From Azospirillum humicireducens (GTDB taxonomy: Bacteria > Pseudomonadota > Alphaproteobacteria > Azospirillales > Azospirillaceae): DNA of 64,000 nucleotides. Below the pieces are notes generated by a model, which worked only from the letters and a program-made list of their open reading frames with translations, did not search any database and had not been told where the DNA came from. This document shows positions 35,358 to 44,467 of this stretch, piece after piece; positions within the stretch are counted from its first letter, which is position 1, and each line of letters begins with the position of its first letter. The DNA lies in NCBI RefSeq assembly GCF_001639105.2, contig NZ_CP015285.1, positions 124,001 through 188,000 of the forward strand, written 5' to 3'. Both the position numbers and the translations under genes were made by a program.

Positions 35358-37619
35358 ATGGATTCGGCCGGGGCCGCGCTGGACGACCGTCTGCCGTCCG
35401 ATCGCCTTTTGCGGGTGACCGCTGCGCAATGGAGCGCGGCACTGGTCTGGACCACGGCCGACGGAACCATCGTCGGCGCCAATCCGGCATTCGCCCGCCT
35501 TGCCGGCTGTCCGCTCGACAGCATGATCGGCTGGCGGCTGCCCGCCCTGCTCGATATCGGCGGACGCGACTGGCGGACGGTGTGGGACGAGGCGCTGGGC
35601 GACCATTCCCCGCCAGGCAGCGGCGCGCTCTGCGTTCCGCGCCGTGACCCGGTTCCGGTCGATCTGCACTGGCAGCATCTGGTCGATGGCACGGACACCC
35701 TGCTTCTGTGCGAGATGCGCGGTTTCGACGAGCGCGAGCGGGCGGAGGCGGTGGCCCGCCTGCAGCAGGACGTGCTGGAACTGGTGGCCGCGGGCCGGTC
35801 ACTGAAGCAGGTTCTGGACTTTCTGTGTCGGCAGGTGGAGGCTTGCGCGCCGGAGGTCACCTGTTCGGTGATGCTGCGCGACGACGAGAACCGCATGCGG
35901 GTCGCCGCCGCCCCGTCTCTGCCCGGCGCCTATGCCGCCGCCATCGACGGGTTGCCCATCGGGCCGGACGTCGGCTGCTGCGGCAGCGCGATGAGCCTGG
36001 GCGAAGCGGTGATGTCCGCCGACATCGCCGAAGATCCGCGCTGGGCGCCCTACCGCGAGGTGCCGCTGGCCCACGGGCTGGCCGCCTGCTGGTCCAATCC
36101 GATCAAGGGGCGGGGTGCCCGGATGCTGGGCAGCTTCGCGCTCTATTACCGCAAGCCGGGCCCCGCCGCGCCCTTCCACCGGCGGCTGGTGGACGCCTGC
36201 GTGCATCTGTGCGCGCTGGCCATCGAGCATGACCGGGCGCGGGCGGAGATCAACCGGCTCGCCTATTTCGACACGCTGACCGGGCTGCCCAACCGCCAGC
36301 TTCTGGCCGACCGCGCCACCGCGGCGCTGGCGCTGGCCGGACGCACGCGCCAACCCGTGACGTTGATGTTCCTGGACGTCGACCGCTTCAAGACCATCAA
36401 CGATTCTCTCGGCCATGCGGTCGGCGACCAGCTGCTGGTGGAGGTGGCGAACCGGCTGCGCCGCCTGTTCATCGAAGGCGACACGCTGGCCCGGCTGGGC
36501 GGGGACGAGTTCGTGACATTGCTGCCGGGCTGCGACGCGGCGCATGCCTCGCTGCTGGCCGAGCGGGTGCTCGCCAGCCTGTCGGTTCCGCTGACGGTGG
36601 CCGACCTGACGCTGACCCCGACCGCCAGCATCGGCATCGCCGTGCATCCCGACGACGGCATGGATTTCGACACGCTGCTCCGTCAGGCCGATGCGGCGAT
36701 GTACCGGGCCAAGCAGGCCGGCCGCAACCGCTGCCATTTCTTCCGCCGCGACATGAACGAGCAGGCCGTGCGCCGCCTGGAGATGGAGGCGGCGCTGCGC
36801 GAGGCGCTGGACCGTCAGGAGAGCGGTGCCGGCGACGATGGAGCGGGCGAAGCGCCGTTCGAGCTGCATTACCAGCCGCAGGTCCGTCTGAAGCCGAACT
36901 GCCTCTACCGGGTGGAGGCGCTGATCCGCTGGACCCACCCGCGCTGGGGGGCGGTGTCGCCGGCGGAATTCGTGCCGCTGGCCGAGGAATGCGGGCTGAT
37001 CGACCGGCTGGACAGCTGGGTTCTGGAGACCGCGGTCGCGCAGTTGGGCCGCTGGCGCGCTGCCGGGGTGCCGGTGCCGGGGCTGGCGGTCAACGTCTCG
37101 GCCGTCCGCTTCGCCCGCGGCGACCTGCCCGACCAGGTCCGCTCGGTGCTCGCCGCCAACGGCATCCCGGCCAACGACCTGACGCTGGAGATCACCGAAC
37201 GGCTGATGATGTCGGAGGAGGCCGGCGCCCATGACGCGCTGGATGCCCTGCACGCGCTGGGCGTCACCCTGTCCATCGACGATTTCGGCACCGGCTATTC
37301 CTCCTTGAGCTATCTGAAGCGCTTTCCCGTCGGCGAACTGAAGATCGACCGCAGCTTCGTCAAGGAACTGGACATCGACGCGGCCAACCGTCCGCTGGTG
37401 CGGGCCATCATCCAGATCGGCGAAGCCCTGGGCCTGACCGTCGTCGCGGAAGGGGTGGAGCGCGAGGCCCAGCATCTCATGCTGGAGGCGGAAGGCTGCG
37501 CCATCGGCCAGGGATACCGCTTCGCCCGGCCGATGCCGGCGGCGGCGCTGGCGGACTGGCTGGCGGGGGAGGGCAAGCACTGGACCGAGTGTCCGGATGA
37601 GGATTGCATCAGCATCTGA
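35358..37619 (+). CDS. PAS-GAF-GGDEF-EAL cyclic-di-GMP protein
   Basis: 753 residues. A PAS domain (about 15-115) and a GAF domain (about 130-290, with ACAPEVTCSVMLRDDENRMRVAAAPSLPG and the GPDVGCCGSAMSLGEAV block often seen in GAF sensors) are followed by a GGDEF domain with an intact active motif GGDEF near 380 and FLDVDRFKTINDSLGHAVGDQLL, and an EAL domain (VEALIRWTHPRWG near 519, NVSAVRFARGDL, EITERLMM, DDFGTGYSS, KIDRSFV). Both the cyclase and phosphodiesterase motifs look intact, so either direction of c-di-GMP turnover is possible. It stands alone between nrdJ and ppdK. Signal unknown. Confidence 0.95.
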   Translation: MDSAGAALDDRLPSDRLLRVTAAQWSAALVWTTADGTIVGANPAFARLAGCPLDSMIGWRLPALLDIGGRDWRTVWDEALGDHSPPGSGALCVPRRDPVPVDLHWQHLVDGTDTLLLCEMRGFDERERAEAVARLQQDVLELVAAGRSLKQVLDFLCRQVEACAPEVTCSVMLRDDENRMRVAAAPSLPGAYAAAIDGLPIGPDVGCCGSAMSLGEAVMSADIAEDPRWAPYREVPLAHGLAACWSNPIKGRGARMLGSFALYYRKPGPAAPFHRRLVDACVHLCALAIEHDRARAEINRLAYFDTLTGLPNRQLLADRATAALALAGRTRQPVTLMFLDVDRFKTINDSLGHAVGDQLLVEVANRLRRLFIEGDTLARLGGDEFVTLLPGCDAAHASLLAERVLASLSVPLTVADLTLTPTASIGIAVHPDDGMDFDTLLRQADAAMYRAKQAGRNRCHFFRRDMNEQAVRRLEMEAALREALDRQESGAGDDGAGEAPFELHYQPQVRLKPNCLYRVEALIRWTHPRWGAVSPAEFVPLAEECGLIDRLDSWVLETAVAQLGRWRAAGVPVPGLAVNVSAVRFARGDLPDQVRSVLAANGIPANDLTLEITERLMMSEEAGAHDALDALHALGVTLSIDDFGTGYSSLSYLKRFPVGELKIDRSFVKELDIDAANRPLVRAIIQIGEALGLTVVAEGVEREAQHLMLEAEGCAIGQGYRFARPMPAAALADWLAGEGKHWTECPDEDCISI

Positions 37620-37975
37620 AACATTTGCAGGGGAAATGGTCCCGTTTTTCTTTGGATTTACGGGGTACTTCGGGCGTAATTCACGAATTCGAATCGGTGT
37701 TAGGCGGATCCGCCGGAGTAATGGGGATCCGGCCAATACGATATAGTCGCAACGCTCCTTTGCCGGCGAAGCGCAGGTCATCCCGTTCTAGACCACGCGA
37801 CTGTCTTGTGTCCCAACGTTCGGGGCGATAGAAGGTCCACTCAGCGGCATGTGCGGTCAAGCAAACTGACCACGGTGTCCCGCTGAGCGGATCAGACCCG
37901 CCCGGCGGATCGCCCCGTGGAGCACAAGGGGAGCACCCGCATGCCGGACGACCATGGGGCGAGAGGAATTCCGCG
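37620..37975. other. intergenic region upstream of ppdK
   Basis: 356 bp. It contains a 12-bp palindrome GGCGGATCCGCC at 37703-37714 and a lower-GC stretch 37640-37760. No hexamer pair was assigned. The ppdK SD GAGAGGAATTCCGCG precedes its ATG. Confidence 0.4.
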
Positions 37976-40669
37976 ATGGCGAGCCAGGGTGAATCCAAGT
38001 GGGTCTACAGCTTCGGGGCCGGTGCCACCGAAGGACGGGCCGATATGAAGAACCTGCTGGGCGGCAAGGGCGCCAATCTGGCCGAGATGGCCAATCTTGG
38101 CCTGCCCGTTCCGCCGGGCTTCACGATCACCACCGAGCTGTGCACCTATTTCTACGCCAACGGCCGTTCCTATCCGCCGGAGCTGACGGCGCAGGTGAAC
38201 GCCGCCATCGCGCGGCTGGAACAGGCGATGGACGCCAAGTTCGGCGACCCGGTCAACCCGCTGCTGGTGTCGGTCCGCTCCGGCGCCCGCGCCTCGATGC
38301 CGGGCATGATGGACACCGTCCTGAACCTGGGCCTGAACGACGCGACCGCGGCCGGTCTCGCCAAGCGGTCGGGCGACGGCCGATTCGCCTATGACAGCTA
38401 TCGCCGCTTCATCCAGATGTATTCCAACGTCGTGCTCGACGTTGAGCATCACCATTTCGAGGACATCCTCGACAACCACAAGCGCGACAAGTCCTACACC
38501 CTCGACACCGACCTGTCGGCCGAGGATTGGCAGGCGGTGATCGAGGACTACAAGAAGGCGGTCGAGCGCGAGCTGGGCAAGCCCTTCCCGCAGGATGTGC
38601 AGGAGCAGCTGTGGGGCGCCATCGGCGCCGTCTTCGGCTCGTGGATGAACGCCCGCGCCATCACCTACCGCAAGCTGCATGATATCCCGGCCGACTGGGG
38701 CACCGCGGTCAACGTGCAGTGCATGGTCTTCGGCAACATGGGCAACGACTGCGCCACCGGCGTGGCCTTCACCCGCAACCCGTCGACCGGCGAGAATGCC
38801 TTCTACGGCGAGTATCTGGTCAACGCCCAGGGTGAGGACGTCGTCGCCGGCATCCGCACGCCGCAGCACCTGACCGTCGCCGGCAAGATCGCCAACAAGT
38901 CCGACCTCCCCGCCATGGAGGAGGTGATGCCGGAGGTGTTCAACCAGCTGAACGAGGTCCGCCTCAAGCTGGAGAAGCATTACCGCGACATGCAGGACAT
39001 CGAGTTCACGGTCCAGCAGAACAAGCTGTTCATGCTGCAGACCCGCAACGGCAAGCGCACCGCCCCGGCGGCGCTGAAGATCGCGGTGGATCTGGCGAAC
39101 GAAGGCGTCATCGACCGCAACGAGGCGGTCCGCCGCATCGATCCGGCCTCGCTCGACCAGCTGCTGCACCCGACGCTTGACCCCAAGGCCGACCGCAAGA
39201 TCATCGCCAAGGGCCTGCCGGCCTCCCCCGGTGCGGCGTCGGGCAAGGTGGTCTTCACCGCCGACGAGGCCGAGCAGATGGCCGGCAAGGGCGAGTCGGT
39301 GATCCTCTGCCGCATCGAGACCTCGCCGGAGGACATCCACGGCATGCACGCCGCCCGCGGCATCCTGACCAGCCGCGGCGGCATGACCAGCCACGCGGCG
39401 GTGGTTGCCCGCGGCATGGGCCGCGCCTGCGTGTCGGGCGCCGGCGACCTGCGCATCGACTACAAGACCAAGCAGATGTCGGTGCGCGGCGTCGCCGTGA
39501 AGGAAGGCGACATCCTGACCATCGACGGCTCCACCGGCGAGGTGATGCTGGGCGAGGTGCCGACGATCCAGCCGGAGCTGTCGGGCGACTTCGCCACCCT
39601 GATGGGCTGGGCCGACGGCATCCGCCGGATGAAGGTCCGCGCCAATGCCGAGACCCCGCTGGACGCCCGCACCGCGCGGAAGTTCGGCGCCGAGGGCATC
39701 GGCCTGTCGCGCACCGAGCACATGTTCTTCGACCCGGAACGCATCCTGGCCGTCCGCGAGATGATCCTGGCGGAGGACGAGGCCGGCCGCCGCAAGGCGC
39801 TCGCCAAGCTGGAGCCCTTCCAGAAGAAGGACTTCGTCGAGCTGTTCACGATCATGGCCGGCCTGCCGGTGACGATCCGCCTGCTCGACCCGCCGCTGCA
39901 CGAGTTCCTGCCCAACACCGAAGAGGACATGGCGGAGGTCGCGGCGGCCACCGGCACCGATCCGCTGCGGGTTCGCCACCGCACCATCCAGTTGCATGAA
40001 GCGAACCCGATGCTGGGCCATCGCGGCTGCCGTCTGGGCATCTCGTACCCCGAGATCTACGAGATGCAGGCCCGCGCCATCTTCGCCGCCGCCGCCGAGG
40101 TCGCCAAGACCACCGGCGAGGCCGTCATTCCCGAAGTGATGATCCCGCTGATCATCACCAAGAAGGAGTTCGACATCCTCAAGGCGGTGATCGACCGCGC
40201 CGCCGAGCAGGTGAAGGCCGAGACCGGCGTGACGGTGGAGTATCTGACCGGCACGATGATCGAGATCCCGCGCGCGGCCCTGAAGGCCGGCGAGATCGCC
40301 GAGTCGGCCGAGTTCTTCAGCTACGGCACCAACGACCTGACCCAGACCACCCTGGGCCTGTCGCGCGACGACGCCGGCAGCTTCCTGCCGGAGTACCAGC
40401 GCCAGGGCATCCTGGAGCAGGACCCGTTCCAGTCGCTGGACGTCACCGGCGTCGGCGAACTGGTGGAGATCGCCACCGAGCGCGGCCGCAAGGTCCGTCC
40501 GGACATCAAGCTGGGCATCTGCGGCGAGCATGGCGGCGACCCGGCCTCGATCTCCTTCTGCGAGAAGGTTGGGCTGACCTATGTCTCCTGCTCGCCCTAC
40601 CGCGTGCCGATCGCCCGCCTCGCCGCCGCCCAGGCCGCGCTGAACAGCGACACGGTCAAGCGCGACTGA
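37976..40669 (+). CDS. ppdK: pyruvate, phosphate dikinase
   Basis: Interconverts pyruvate, ATP and Pi with PEP, AMP and PPi, allowing gluconeogenesis or glycolytic flexibility. 897 residues, typical. N-terminal ATP-grasp region with GGKGANLAEMANLGLPVPPGFTITTE; PPDK-specific SVRSGARASMPGMMDTVLNLGLND; phosphohistidine H473 in GGMTSHAAVVARGMG; PEP-binding C-terminal barrel with EGIGLSRTEHMF, SYGTNDLTQ and ICGEHGGDPAS. Start at 37976 fits the SD. No regulator gene (ppsR-like) is adjacent. Confidence 0.98.
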   Translation: MASQGESKWVYSFGAGATEGRADMKNLLGGKGANLAEMANLGLPVPPGFTITTELCTYFYANGRSYPPELTAQVNAAIARLEQAMDAKFGDPVNPLLVSVRSGARASMPGMMDTVLNLGLNDATAAGLAKRSGDGRFAYDSYRRFIQMYSNVVLDVEHHHFEDILDNHKRDKSYTLDTDLSAEDWQAVIEDYKKAVERELGKPFPQDVQEQLWGAIGAVFGSWMNARAITYRKLHDIPADWGTAVNVQCMVFGNMGNDCATGVAFTRNPSTGENAFYGEYLVNAQGEDVVAGIRTPQHLTVAGKIANKSDLPAMEEVMPEVFNQLNEVRLKLEKHYRDMQDIEFTVQQNKLFMLQTRNGKRTAPAALKIAVDLANEGVIDRNEAVRRIDPASLDQLLHPTLDPKADRKIIAKGLPASPGAASGKVVFTADEAEQMAGKGESVILCRIETSPEDIHGMHAARGILTSRGGMTSHAAVVARGMGRACVSGAGDLRIDYKTKQMSVRGVAVKEGDILTIDGSTGEVMLGEVPTIQPELSGDFATLMGWADGIRRMKVRANAETPLDARTARKFGAEGIGLSRTEHMFFDPERILAVREMILAEDEAGRRKALAKLEPFQKKDFVELFTIMAGLPVTIRLLDPPLHEFLPNTEEDMAEVAAATGTDPLRVRHRTIQLHEANPMLGHRGCRLGISYPEIYEMQARAIFAAAAEVAKTTGEAVIPEVMIPLIITKKEFDILKAVIDRAAEQVKAETGVTVEYLTGTMIEIPRAALKAGEIAESAEFFSYGTNDLTQTTLGLSRDDAGSFLPEYQRQGILEQDPFQSLDVTGVGELVEIATERGRKVRPDIKLGICGEHGGDPASISFCEKVGLTYVSCSPYRVPIARLAAAQAALNSDTVKRD

Positions 40670-40694
40670 GCCGGTTCGGATAGCTGAAACGACG

Positions 40695-40727
40695 ACGGCC
40701 CTCTTCCCGCAAGGGAAGGGGGCCGTT
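40695..40727 (+). terminator. terminator after ppdK
   Basis: ACGGCCCTCTTCCC and GGGAAGGGGGCCGT form a stem with a short GCAA loop, followed by TTCGTTT. It is about 26 bp after the ppdK stop. Confidence 0.7.
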
Positions 40728-40740
40728 TCGTTTCGGGGGA

Positions 40741-41220
40741 TTACGCCACCAGGGAGAGGCGGCGTCCCCGCGCCGGTCCCGACACAGGCGAATCCATCAG
40801 GTCACGCCGGTTCGGCGCATCTGCGCGCCCGTCGTAACGATCGATCGAGACGCCGGCCCCCAGGGTCTTGGCCAAGTCACGGACATAGAGGTCGTTCATC
40901 TGTCCTTGCGACAACCCGGCGGACATGCCCTGCTGAATGAGCCTCTCCTTATCCCAGGCCTGGCCTGTGGGTTTCCTGACCTCCGTGGTGCCATCGCACC
41001 ACTGGATGGCGGCGATCTCACCATTCCTGCGCAACACGCTGTGCGCCTTGGTCGCAAAGAACCGCGCCGTCTGCGCGGCGTCGGGCTCCGCCTTCATCCG
41101 CTCCATCGCCGCGCGGGCTTTCCTGATCACATCGGGATCGGGAGCGGCGCGGGCAGGGCTGACCGGAATCATGTTCGACAACAAGGGAAGCATCCCGCCA
41201 ATCTGTCCGATGCCAGCCAT
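40741..41220 (-). CDS. hypothetical protein
   Basis: 159 residues, read leftward from ATG 41220 with SD GGAGG about eight bases upstream. N-terminal GIGQIGGMLPLLSNMIPVSPARAAPDPDVIRKARAAMERMKAE, central FFATKAHSVLRRNGEIAAIQWCDGTTEVRKP, C-terminal LIQQGMSAGLSQGQMNDLYVRDLAKTLG. Mostly helical with an amphipathic pattern; no family recognised. It converges with ppdK across their shared terminator region. Confidence 0.5.
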   Translation of the reverse strand: MAGIGQIGGMLPLLSNMIPVSPARAAPDPDVIRKARAAMERMKAEPDAAQTARFFATKAHSVLRRNGEIAAIQWCDGTTEVRKPTGQAWDKERLIQQGMSAGLSQGQMNDLYVRDLAKTLGAGVSIDRYDGRADAPNRRDLMDSPVSGPARGRRLSLVA

Positions 41221-41475
41221 CTTCCCCTCCACCTGCGGATTTCCACGAGTGGGGGTTTTGCAACTGCCGTGCCGAGCCGGGAGTGCGACGTGAGCCCGTA
41301 TTCCTGGCGACGATCCTGAGCGCGACGAGAGCACGGGCAGATTCTGCCGCCCGAGAACGGACAGTCCCTTCCCCTGGAAAACGGTCAAGGGGCAAGACTT
41401 GCCGCGGCACACCGGTGGTCGATGTTTCCCGTGAGGGAAGGGGGATGGTTCGTTTCGGGGGCGGAGGTGGGCGGG

Positions 41476-41611
41476 TGGAACAGCGTGGAACGGATTTCGG
41501 CGGAGTGTTCACTGTTCCATCCGGGGCGCCCGACCCGGCCGGCGGCGGTCGGATGGAACGCTTGGAACAGGTTGGAACGGTTTTCCGGGGGCTGTCCACT
41601 GTTCCATCCGG
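41476..41611. repeat. direct repeat with 87-bp period (GTTCCATCCGG/TGGAAC)
   Basis: Two copies beginning TGGAACAGCGTGGAACGG (41476) and TGGAACAGGTTGGAACGG (41563), each ending ACTGTTCCATCCGG (41511-41524 and 41598-41611). Each copy has GGAAC and its complement GTTCC, so each can form a hairpin. Possibly a REP-like or regulatory array; unknown. Confidence 0.6.
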
Positions 41612-41916
41612 CGGGGCGGGGGCGGGCGGGGATGGGGCGCAAGGGGGCGTGGCGCCAAGGGCGATGCATGCAGGACGCTCCTCGGGCAATTGAGGTATAT
41701 AGTCCTATCATGAATGGCGACCGGTGGTAAGGGGTGCGTGGGAAAACATGGTGGCTTGTCGTCTGCACGCGACGCTGGACTCTGTCCGGGTCGGTTGGTC
41801 ACCCACCAAACGGGCGTTCCTGACAAGATCGGGATCGCAGCTTGCCCGGACGGGTTATCCCGCATGCGCCGGAGACGCCTGGGCTCGTACCCCATTTTCC
41901 CGCATGAAACAAGATT

Positions 41917-41935
41917 GAATGTTCATTCTAGAATG
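41917..41935 (+). promoter_or_regulatory. candidate TetR-type operator upstream of tetR
   Basis: GAATGTTCATTCTAGAATG contains two overlapping inverted repeats: GAATG-TT-CATTC and CATTC-TA-GAATG (12-bp palindrome 41924-41935). It lies 49 bp before the chosen tetR ATG and is a plausible autoregulatory site. Binding is not shown. Confidence 0.5.
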
Positions 41936-41983
41936 CCCACTCTAATTCCAATCTGTTCGGTAGGACATTGGGGTGCTGGTGCG

Positions 41984-42595
41984 ATGCGGGAGCGGAGAAC
42001 GGAACCGAAAGCCGATATGCGGCGCCGTCAGGTTGTCGATGCTGCGGCCGAGTGCTTTCGTCGGGAAGGGTTCCATGGCACCAGCATCGCCCGCATCTCC
42101 CAGATCGCGGGCATGAGTCCTGGCCACATCTATCACTACTTCGACAGCAAAGAGACGATCGTCGAAGCGTTGGTGAAGCAGGAGGAGGGGGACTTCGCCG
42201 AACTTCTGCAGCTGCTTGCGGAGGATACGGAGGTTGACTTCCTGGATGCGATGTTCCGGCAGATGGATGAACTGCTCGATCGCATCCTGAAACCCCAGCG
42301 CGTTGCGCTGATGCTTGAAATCGCGGCGGAGGCCGCAAGAAATCCGCGGATCGCCTCGATATTGCAGGAGAGCGACCGCAGGCTGAGCCAACGGTTCGCC
42401 GCCCTGGCCGGGGCGCGGGGGGAAACGGCAATCGCCGCCGTCGACGACCCGGACAGCCGCGCGCGTCTCGAAATCCTCGCTCTCCTGCTGTCGGGTCTGA
42501 CCCTGCGTTCGGTCCATGTCCCAGAGATTGATCGGCAACGGATCGTGCGATCCATCAAGGCGATCCTTGCCATAGTGTGGAGACCCACCGTATGA
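41984..42595 (+). CDS. TetR/AcrR-family transcriptional regulator
   Basis: 203 residues. The N-terminal TetR helix-turn-helix is in RRRQVVDAAAECFRREGFHGTSIARISQIAGMSPGHIYHYFDSKETIVEAL (residues 9-60). The C-terminal ligand domain is helical (LLDRILKPQRVALMLEIAAEAARNPRIASIL). Start at 41984 was chosen; a Met at 41933 would add 17 residues. The stop overlaps the next ATG (ATGA, 42592-42595), so it is cotranscribed with the oxidoreductase. Confidence 0.93.
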   Translation: MRERRTEPKADMRRRQVVDAAAECFRREGFHGTSIARISQIAGMSPGHIYHYFDSKETIVEALVKQEEGDFAELLQLLAEDTEVDFLDAMFRQMDELLDRILKPQRVALMLEIAAEAARNPRIASILQESDRRLSQRFAALAGARGETAIAAVDDPDSRARLEILALLLSGLTLRSVHVPEIDRQRIVRSIKAILAIVWRPTV

Positions 42596-43893
42596 AGCCG
42601 TCGTCTTCTGCCATTCCTCACATCCGCATCGTCGGGGGCGGTGTCGCCGGACTGATCCTGGCGACGCGCCTCGGTCATCTGATGGGCGGTCCGGGAAGCG
42701 CGCGGATCAGCCTGATCGACCGCAGCCCGACCCATGTCTGGAAGCCGATGCTGCACACCTTCGCGGCCGGCACCTGGAATATCTATCAGCAGCAGGTCCA
42801 GTTTCTCGTCCATGCCGGATCGCATCACTTCAAGTATATTCCCGGAGAAATGGAAGGGCTCGATCGCGATGGGCGCCGAATCCGTCTGGCGCCGCTGCAG
42901 GCGAATGGCAAGACGATCGCAGAGGCGCGCGAGCTGGATTACGATGTCCTGATCCTTGCGACTGGCAGCCGCGCCAATGATTTCGCGATTCCCGGAGTTG
43001 CCGAGCATTGCCATTTCATCGATAGCCAGAGGGAGGCCGACGCCTTCAATGACAGGCTGCGCGCCCATGTCGGCCGCAGTTTCCTGCATGGCGATGAAAT
43101 CCGCATCGCGATCGGCGGCGGCGGGGCAACCGGGGTCGAACTCGCGGCGGAGCTGACCAGGATGGTCGAGCTTGCCGGCGGATATGGCGAGGCGGACATC
43201 CGCAGCCGTCTGCGCATCACGCTGCTGGAAAGCGGGCCGCGCATCCTCGCCGCTTTTCCCGAGCGGGTCGCCGCTTCGGCCACCGAGCAGCTGCGCGGAC
43301 TTGGCGTGGATGTGCGTCTCGGCGTCAAGATCGTCGGTGCCGATGCCAATGGCTATCGGCTGGAAAGCGGTGAACGGATCGAAGCGGAACTAAAGGTCTG
43401 GGCCGCCGGCATCCGTGCGTCCGAGGCGGTCGGAGACAGCGGCCTGGAGCGCAACCGTGCGCGTCAGATCGTGGTGGCGCCCAACCTCCAGGCCAAGGGG
43501 GACGCCGCCATTTTCGCCGTGGGAGACTGCAGCAGCCTCATTCCCGACGGTGCCGAGCGTCCCTTGCCATCGACGGCGCAGGTCGCCAATCAACAGGCCC
43601 TGCATCTCGCCAAGCATCTGCCGTCATGGGTGCGCGAGGGCCGACCGGTTCCTCCTTTCGTCTTCCGGGATTTGGGCGCCCTGGTGTCCCTCGGCGAATA
43701 CAACGCCTTCGGCACGTTGGGACGCTTCGGCTTCTTCCCCGGCGGCTTCGTCGAGGGACGCTTCGCCCAATTGAGTCACGCCGCCTTGTACCGGCGCCAT
43801 CAGCTGGCTTTGCATGGTCCGTCGCAGGCGGCGCTGCTGTGGATGGCCGAGCGCCTCAATGCCCTGACACAGCCATCCATCCGCATCACCTAG
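42592..43893 (+). CDS. type II NADH dehydrogenase-like FAD oxidoreductase
   Basis: 433 residues. FAD-binding start IRIVGGGVAGLILATRLGHLMG; second dinucleotide fold IAIGGGGATGVELAAEL; VGDCSSLIPDG and the LPSTAQVANQQALHLAKHLPSW region typical of NDH-2. A C-terminal hydrophobic segment (NAFGTLGRFGFFPGGFVEGRF) could be the membrane-associating region. It follows the tetR gene with a 4-bp overlap, so it is probably the controlled target. NADH-to-quinone activity is inferred. Confidence 0.85.
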   Translation: MKPSSSAIPHIRIVGGGVAGLILATRLGHLMGGPGSARISLIDRSPTHVWKPMLHTFAAGTWNIYQQQVQFLVHAGSHHFKYIPGEMEGLDRDGRRIRLAPLQANGKTIAEARELDYDVLILATGSRANDFAIPGVAEHCHFIDSQREADAFNDRLRAHVGRSFLHGDEIRIAIGGGGATGVELAAELTRMVELAGGYGEADIRSRLRITLLESGPRILAAFPERVAASATEQLRGLGVDVRLGVKIVGADANGYRLESGERIEAELKVWAAGIRASEAVGDSGLERNRARQIVVAPNLQAKGDAAIFAVGDCSSLIPDGAERPLPSTAQVANQQALHLAKHLPSWVREGRPVPPFVFRDLGALVSLGEYNAFGTLGRFGFFPGGFVEGRFAQLSHAALYRRHQLALHGPSQAALLWMAERLNALTQPSIRIT

Positions 43894-44467
43894 CCGAATT
43901 CGGCAGAATGTGCGCGTCCTCGCGCCGGGGGTGAAACGATCCAGCCGGCACCGTGGCCTGCAGCCGCGTCAGCATGGGAAAGGCCGCGGCATTGCGCGGC
44001 TCGTCGCCCCGCATGCGGACGCGCAGCAAATGGCGCCGCCGGTCGGCGAAGCCGGTGCGGGCATGCAGGGCCCGGTGGTTGTCGGCGACCAGCAGGCTGT
44101 CCGGTGGGTGGGCGTCGGTTGGCGAAGGCTTGCCGATGACGACCGACAGTGCATAGAGCAGCAGGGCCCGCCGGTCGGGGTCGAAGCCGCCGAGTCCGAG
44201 TTCCGGCACATAGGCAGCGCAACCGCCGGTGTTCAGGCTGGCGAGCAGATGATCCGCGAAGTCGGCCAAGCTGGGGGCGTTGCTGCGCAGATCGTCCCGC
44301 AGGGTGGCGGCGATGTGCTCGTCGTCGAAGCCGGTGATCTGCTGATAGGCGGCGGCATGGCGGTGGTAGGAGTCGAGCGTTTCCAGGATAACGGCCGCTT
44401 CGGCATCCCATCGCGGCGTGAGATGGGATGGCACGACGACGACGCCCGCGTTTGCGAGTTCTCGCAT
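43886..44467 (-). pseudogene. TauD/TfdA-type dioxygenase with apparent internal deletion
   Basis: 193 residues versus about 290-300 in the family. The N-terminal part (LADFADHLLASLNTGGCAAYVPELGLGGFDPDRRALLLYALSVVIGKPSPTDA) resembles the start of Fe(II)/2-oxoglutarate dioxygenases, and the C-terminal part (PDSLLVADNHRALHARTGFADRRRHLLRVRM) is the terminal DN..LH.R and R.RR.LLR region. The central stretch with the HxD iron ligands and the distal His is missing. The reading frame is intact, so it is either a remnant or a shortened homologue. It follows the MFS gene directly (no spacer). Confidence 0.55.

Larger units (their letters stand above)
41221..41983. other. intergenic region with tandem repeat and tetR operator
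   Basis: 763 bp. It contains an imperfect 49-bp direct repeat with an 87-bp period (41476-41611), a possible promoter region around GAGGTATATAGTCC (41692-41706), and overlapping inverted repeats just before the tetR start (41917-41935). No convincing coding frame was found. Confidence 0.45.

Noticed and set aside
31081..35802. A 1573-codon leftward open frame across nrdJ
   Set aside because: It is the antisense of nrdJ in a GC-rich genome, has low-complexity Ala/Gly/Arg composition, no start signal and no recognisable motif.
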